Of a stretch of DNA of 64,000 nucleotides, positions 60,601 to 64,000 are shown piece after piece (position 1 is the stretch's first letter; every line of letters starts with the position of its first letter). Where the stretch lies: the NCBI GenBank assembly GCA_030762175.1, contig CM060833.1, positions 155,741,501 to 155,805,500 on the forward strand, read 5' to 3'. The stretch is from Metallyticus violacea. Taxonomy: Eukaryota > Arthropoda > Insecta > Mantodea > Metallyticidae. Made by a program: the position numbers and the translations under genes. The notes below the pieces were generated by a model. That model had not been told where the DNA came from. It saw only the letters and a program-made list of their open reading frames with translations, and did no database searches.

Positions 60601-63498
60601 TCTAGGTTGAAAATATCTCAGGCAAACAGAATTTATTATCAATGTACTAATCTGTCACATAAGTTTCATTATTGCTGTATATTTTATTTATGGTATCATT
60701 TTTTGAACTGAAGAATGAGATCAGTCAAGAGTTTATTAATTATATGAGGCAATAGTTATACACAAAAGAAGGGTCTAGCATGGGAAACCCACTTTCACCA
60801 TTCTTGGTAGATATATACATGAGTTTCTTGGAGATAAAATTAGTTGAAGCCTTTCCACATATATACCAATGTTGGTACTCTTATGTTGATGATGCCTTTG
60901 AATAGTAAATGGAAAGAGGATGCAATAAAATTACTCAACCTACAAGGCAGCACTGTTAAATTCATAATGGAAATAGAAAACAGCGAGGTTCTTCTCTTCT
61001 TGGATATAAAAATTATAAAAAATGGCAATAATCTGTAATTTGGCATATTCAGGAAAGATACCCACACAGATAATTATATAAAAAACAACAGCCACAATCC
61101 AAAATAACATAAACTTGCCATAATCAACAGTCTCACATTCAGATTAACAATCCTACCAATAAGCAAGACAAAATACAATTCAGAGTATCATAAAATCATA
61201 GATATAGCACAGAAAAATGGCTGCACAATAGATCTGGCCAACAAGAAAATGGAAAAATTCAAAAAACAAATAAAAGACATCACCGCACTAAAAGGCTACA
61301 AAGCTATATATATAAGAAATTCACATTCCACCCATGGGACACCAAAAATTCCAGAAGATTTTTAAAGAAACAAACATCATCTTGGCTCCAGTAAAAAAAT
61401 GTAGTTTATAAAACCTCCTAAAAACCAACACAAAAGACAAAATTCTGGGAGCAAAACAATTAGGCATTTACAAAATCGGTTGCAAAGACTGCAATATGAA
61501 ATACATAGGCAAAACAAAAAGAAATATTACCATATGATTTAAGGAACTCACGAAAAATGTAAAATATAAAACACATGGAGAAATCAGCAATACCAGACCA
61601 TTTATAGTAAACGAACCACCAATTCCAAAAGGACCAAAATGCTTAAAAACTCTTCAAAAACCCATAAAATTAACAGCATGGGAAAATATATCCATAAACA
61701 AAAACAACGAAATTTTGGTTAATTTTGATCTCCCAAACAGTAGTAACATCATCACTAAGTTCGTAAAATCCACAGAAAGACATCTTAATACCACACTGGG
61801 ATGCAGACAGTGGACCATACTAAAGGTGAAGGCAACTGTCTTTGAAACATATCCAAGTAAGTGGAACAAAATTAGTTAAATTTGAGTGATTTCCTCAATA
61901 ATAATTTGTTATGATAAGTTTATGAAATGGTGTTCAAAGAAAAATGTTAATCAAATTAGAACCATAAAGAAATAAGTAATGGTGAAATTAACTGATAAAA
62001 AGTGAAGTTTCCTCAGATCCTAGAAACAGTGCAAGCAATTAGTACCTACTCATACAACTAGAGAATAATACAGGCTAAAATGTAAATATAAATGTTATTT
62101 ACATAAGTGTTATACTTATGTAGTGAAAGATGAAGGTAAATCATTCATTTACTAATGAGTGGAGTATATATTAAAAAATAACAAAATAGCAAATCTTTTT
62201 CAGTGTGTAATCAAATACCAGTGCATTATATCAATTTTATTTCTATAGGCACAAGAATTTTAAAGCCCCACTTTGGATATTAACAACAATTGGGCTAATT
62301 GTAACTTTCAAACATTGTCGTGGAACATTTTTTGTGACCTTTTCAATGGTTAGCTGCTTTTGCATTTCATTTATATATTAGGAGACCAGAAAGGGAAAAC
62401 AATTCTTGTACTCAGTGACTCAGCTACAGTAAGCCAATCTTGTGCATACATAAAGCCAAGGCCACAGGGACAGGATTTTCATGGGTTACTCTGTATCTAT
62501 TTTAGATGACTTCCAAGAAAGAAAAAAATTAGGACTTTTTGTCTTTGAAAGTAAAAATACATGTTATAGTAAGTAGAAAGGGATCATACAATTCTGAGAT
62601 GCAACATGAGCTATGTGAGTAAAAATATGAAATAGATAAACAGAAGGCAAAGATATTGGATTGAGAAAAAGAAATATAGCACAATAGATATGAAAGGGAC
62701 TTTTTTTATACTACAATCAACGTAATCTTTGGATTCATTTTATATGTGAATTATATGATGATAAATAAAGAAAATAAGTAAATATAACCATTGCCTGTAA
62801 GTAATATGACTACTGATAAATATTTCTGGAGAGTTACAGTAAACTTACTCTGTAACCTCCAATTGATCTGCAACTTCCACTGTTCCTAGTCGCATGTACA
62901 CTTCATGAAGCATCTGGTATCCTTGGCCACCAGAACCTCGCCCATCAATTTGGGCCACAATGAAGTCTCTGTTACCAGATAGATATGTATTCCAATCCAA
63001 TTTCCACCTTTCTGTGACTAGTTGTGTTCCTGGTCCACCATAACTATAAAAGATTATGAAAATGCATTTCCAAAATATTTTCCTCTTTATACTGAAAATT
63101 ATGAATTTTTAGTTATATACATGTAGCACTTACTATTTTTGTACAGTTAAATACTTACACCTGCACTACCAATGGGTAGCGAGTTATTTCTTCTTCCCTG
63201 AGTCCAGGGGGTAAATGCAATCTTACTTGGGCATGATACCCTCCTGAAATTTGTACTGGAAAAGTCTTCACTTGTGGCAAAGCCATTTTGGAAGCTTTCT
63301 CCAAAAGCCTTGTGTTATTTTGGAGGGTTGCCAGCAGTTTTGGTACTTGTCCCTTTGTGGCATATAGCTGAACTGTTGGTACCCCAGGTCCAAGACATTC
63401 CAAAACAAAGTAGTTTAATCCAGGACTAAAAATAACATTGTGATAGAGGCAAGGTCGCACCAAAATTTCCATTGCATCCCAGCGCTGACGTTGCTTTC
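54496..63498 (-). CDS. DPP4: Dipeptidyl peptidase IV-family gene, 3' half (5 exons)
   Basis: Exons in transcript order: 63498-63159, 63043-62849, 59951-59794, 59562-59351, 54642-54496 (stop TGA at 54498-54496). All borders are AG..GT and phases join. The family removes Xaa-Pro/Ala dipeptides from peptide N-termini, usually as a type II membrane or secreted glycoprotein. The visible part is the end of the beta-propeller plus the alpha/beta-hydrolase domain: YGGPG, FIVAQIDGRGSGGQGY, WGWSYGG (nucleophilic Ser), ERYMGLP, VHGTADDNVHFQQS (catalytic Asp) and YPDESHSLAG (catalytic His). The serine separates it from the inactive DPP6/DPP10 type. The membrane anchor and most of the propeller are encoded to the right of the window. 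Venom or secreted DPP4 paralogues are also possible. Confidence 0.92.
56770..57430 (-). mobile_element. Penelope-like element relic 1 (GIY-YIG end)
   Basis: The minus strand reads VNCKDGEKIYIGRTKKNKGI and then WRNIRYKQIDESAVAAH near 57180-57070, the second half of a GIY-YIG endonuclease as found at the C-terminus of Penelope-like reverse transcriptases. Further frames contain PKELNIW and a stop. Downstream (56830-56781) lies a hammerhead-type motif, a known companion of these elements. The reverse-transcriptase part is missing. It abuts a mariner at a poly-A tract. Confidence 0.7.
56781..56830 (-). ncRNA. Candidate hammerhead ribozyme (Penelope type)
   Basis: On the minus strand: CUGAUGA at 56823-56817, one extra U, stem II of five pairs (GUGGA 56815-56811 with UCCAC 56803-56799), GAAA at 56798-56795, a one-pair stem III beyond the core A-U closed by loop AUAU, and the cleavage triplet GUC ending at 56787. 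Stem I starts with CAG (56826-56824) against CUG (56786-56784) and resumes as UUU/AAA after a mismatch loop. All core bases match. Activity is inferred. Confidence 0.6.
57434..57456. repeat. A23 homopolymer
   Basis: 23 A on the + strand, which is a Phe (TTT) codon run extending the ADFF codons of a mariner on the minus strand. Confidence 0.97.
57434..58506 (-). mobile_element. mariner element, family 6, 3'-truncated
   Basis: Right end caagg-type repeat next to TA (58507-58508; minus strand caaggtctgttcaaaaaaaa). Transposase from 58310: MAESEEQRVCIKFCMKLKKT, LTVREIPKECNISVGSCREI, IITGDQTWVYGYEVEA (first Asp), LLHHDNAPVYSSL (second Asp) and [17 protein letters not shown] (third Asp), where it ends at the A23 tract. 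Two or three frameshifts only. CpG-rich in a CpG-poor neighbourhood, so probably recent. It lies in a DPP4-like intron. Confidence 0.9.
58507..59350. other. Intron sequence with tetranucleotide repeat
   Basis: AT-rich, with an impure (TCCA/TCTG)n tract at about 59147-59195. Nothing else recognised. Confidence 0.5.
59351..59562 (-). CDS. DPP4: DPP4-like exon (catalytic aspartate)
   Basis: Acceptor ttctag and donor gtaatg on the minus strand; the first two bases complete an Asp codon. It encodes DSAYSERYMGLPNVTGNYKG, then VERLKDKMFYLVHGTADDNV and HFQQSMTLAKAL. The Asp in HGTADDNVH is the charge-relay acid. It ends FRQQ in phase 0. Confidence 0.95.
59794..59951 (-). CDS. DPP4: DPP4-like exon (catalytic serine)
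   Basis: Acceptor ctgcag and donor gtcagt on the minus strand. It encodes YLRDSLHFVDKRRVAVWGWS then YGGFVAAMAL and CGISVAPVTTWKLY. GWSYGG is the nucleophile elbow with the active Ser. The intron before it contains a Penelope-like relic on the opposite strand. Confidence 0.95.
60532..60594. repeat. Imperfect (ATC)n repeat
   Basis: ATC/GTC units interrupted by an accaaaattgttg spacer. Confidence 0.9.
60760..61885 (+). mobile_element. Penelope-like element relic 2 (RT plus GIY-YIG)
   Basis: The + strand reads SSMGNPLSPFLVDIYMSFLE and YSYVDDAF near 60785-60898 (YVDD active site), then FIMEIENSEVLLFLDIKI, the linker, and LGIYKIGCKDCNMKYIGKTK at 61461-61520, a GIY-(x)-YIG nuclease core. The next frame carries KGPKCLKTLQKPIKLTAWEN and ends TVFETYPSKWNKIS. 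RT followed by C-terminal GIY-YIG is the Penelope architecture. Stops and frameshifts make it inactive; the N-terminal RT is absent. It lies antisense in a DPP4-like intron. Confidence 0.82.
61820..61860 (+). ncRNA. Decayed hammerhead-like motif of Penelope relic 2
   Basis: CUAAAGG (for CUGANGA), extra U, a six-pair stem II (GAAGGC 61828-61833 with GUCUUU 61838-61843, including two G-U pairs), GAAA 61844-61847, then CAUAUCC in place of CAUAUGUC. Same layout as the motif at 56781-56830, but two core bases and the cleavage triplet are changed, so it is probably dead. Confidence 0.4.
61886..62848. other. AT-rich intron without recognised features
   Basis: Part of the DPP4-like intron; no coding frame or repeat identified. 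Confidence 0.5.
62849..63043 (-). CDS. DPP4: DPP4-like exon (GGPG / DGRGSG)
   Basis: Acceptor ttatag and donor gtaagt on the minus strand. It encodes YGGPGTQLVTERWKLDWNTY, FIVAQIDGRGSGGQGYQ and RLGTVEVADQLEVTE, all hallmarks of the hydrolase domain of DPP4/DPP8/FAP enzymes. It is separated from the preceding exon by only 115 bp. Confidence 0.94.
63159..63498 (-). CDS. DPP4: DPP4-like exon (propeller end, hydrolase start)
   Basis: Acceptor ttacag and donor gtaagt on the minus strand. It reads KQRQRWDAMEILVRPCLYHN, then FSPGLNYFVLECLGPGVPTV (the last propeller blade, typical SF...YY.L.C.GPG.P pattern), then a linker with PVQISGGYHAQVRLHLPPGL and YPLVVQV. It splits a Val codon with the next exon. 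Confidence 0.9.
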
Positions 63499-63637
63499 CT
63501 GTAAAATGAACAGTATTTCAATTTGATATTGGTATATATGTATTTCAGTCACAGAACATGCTCAAACATCTAGGAAAGAAATAACAGCCCTATTAACCAA
63601 GCTACTAAACAACTGAAATAAAATAAATTACATGTTT

Positions 63638-63904
63638 TGTTCAAAGATTAGGTAATATGTCTTTGCCAAGGTAAGATTCAGGTACATAATCACTAGTCTT
63701 ATCATTGTTACTTGTAGCTGTTCCTGGCCTCCCATCAGTTACAGGATAGTTAATGTAATCAGTAATAAGCAATGTTGCAGCAATGTTTGGTAAAAACTCA
63801 AGTCTCTCTCGGACAGCAGTAAGGCGAGCTGGCAAAGTCAAATAATACATGCTAAATGCTCCCGGGAATGTAAGTGAAAAGGGATGGTTACCCCTCAGAA
63901 GGGA
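63638..63904 (-). other. Unidentified open frame at the right edge
   Basis: From a stop at about 63907 the minus strand is open for about 88 codons to a stop at 63638: LLRGNHPFSLTFPGAF, MYYLTLPARLTAVRERLEFL, then IAATLLITDYINYPVTDGRP and SDYVPESYLGKDILPNL. Amino-acid use looks protein-like, but I do not recognise the family and it does not resemble the DPP4 propeller. It could be an exon of another gene, a transposon piece or chance. Its 5' half is richer in CpG than the DNA to the left. Confidence 0.35.
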
Positions 63905-64000
63905 AGCTGTCTAAAGATAGCGTGTGAAAGCACCTGATGTAGCGTTATGGGGCATTGGCCTTAACGAATAGTCTCCATGCGAAGTTATCTTCGAACGAAT

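Overview
This is a eukaryotic window. The introns are spliced with GT..AG borders, the DNA is AT-rich, and it is full of Tc1/mariner-class relics, two tRNA-derived SINE families, piggyBac, LINE and Penelope-like remains. The two host genes best match insect-type proteins. Together with kilobase introns this suggests an insect with a large genome; I cannot name the species from sequence alone.

Two host genes converge. On the + strand, positions 3462-35218 hold eight exons of an alkaline phosphatase. The reading phase is kept across every junction and all catalytic and metal-binding motifs are present. The exon(s) for the signal peptide and extreme N-terminus are not seen. On the - strand, positions 63498-54496 hold the last five recognisable exons of a dipeptidyl peptidase IV-family serine peptidase (end of the propeller, whole alpha/beta-hydrolase domain, stop codon). 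The Ser-Asp-His triad is intact. Its 5' exons lie to the right of the window.

Region by region: 1-3461 holds three DDE-transposase relics and a SINE. 3462-35218 is the phosphatase gene; its introns carry about a dozen mariner relics (seven from one family), many SINE copies, a LINE tail and a piggyBac relic. 35219-54495 is an AT-rich, gene-free stretch between the two 3' ends, with a SINE, a second piggyBac relic and a LINE reverse-transcriptase relic. 54496-63498 is the peptidase gene; its introns hold a CpG-rich mariner and two Penelope-like relics. The right edge (about 63640-64000) carries an unidentified open frame and a change of base composition.

No operon-like or multi-gene system is visible. 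The host enzymes are unrelated neighbours, both probably acting on extracellular substrates. The most interesting signals are a well-formed hammerhead-ribozyme motif in one Penelope relic with a decayed counterpart in the other, a strong change in CpG content near the 3' end of the phosphatase gene, nested SINE insertions with target duplications, and homopolymer expansions inside mariner reading frames.
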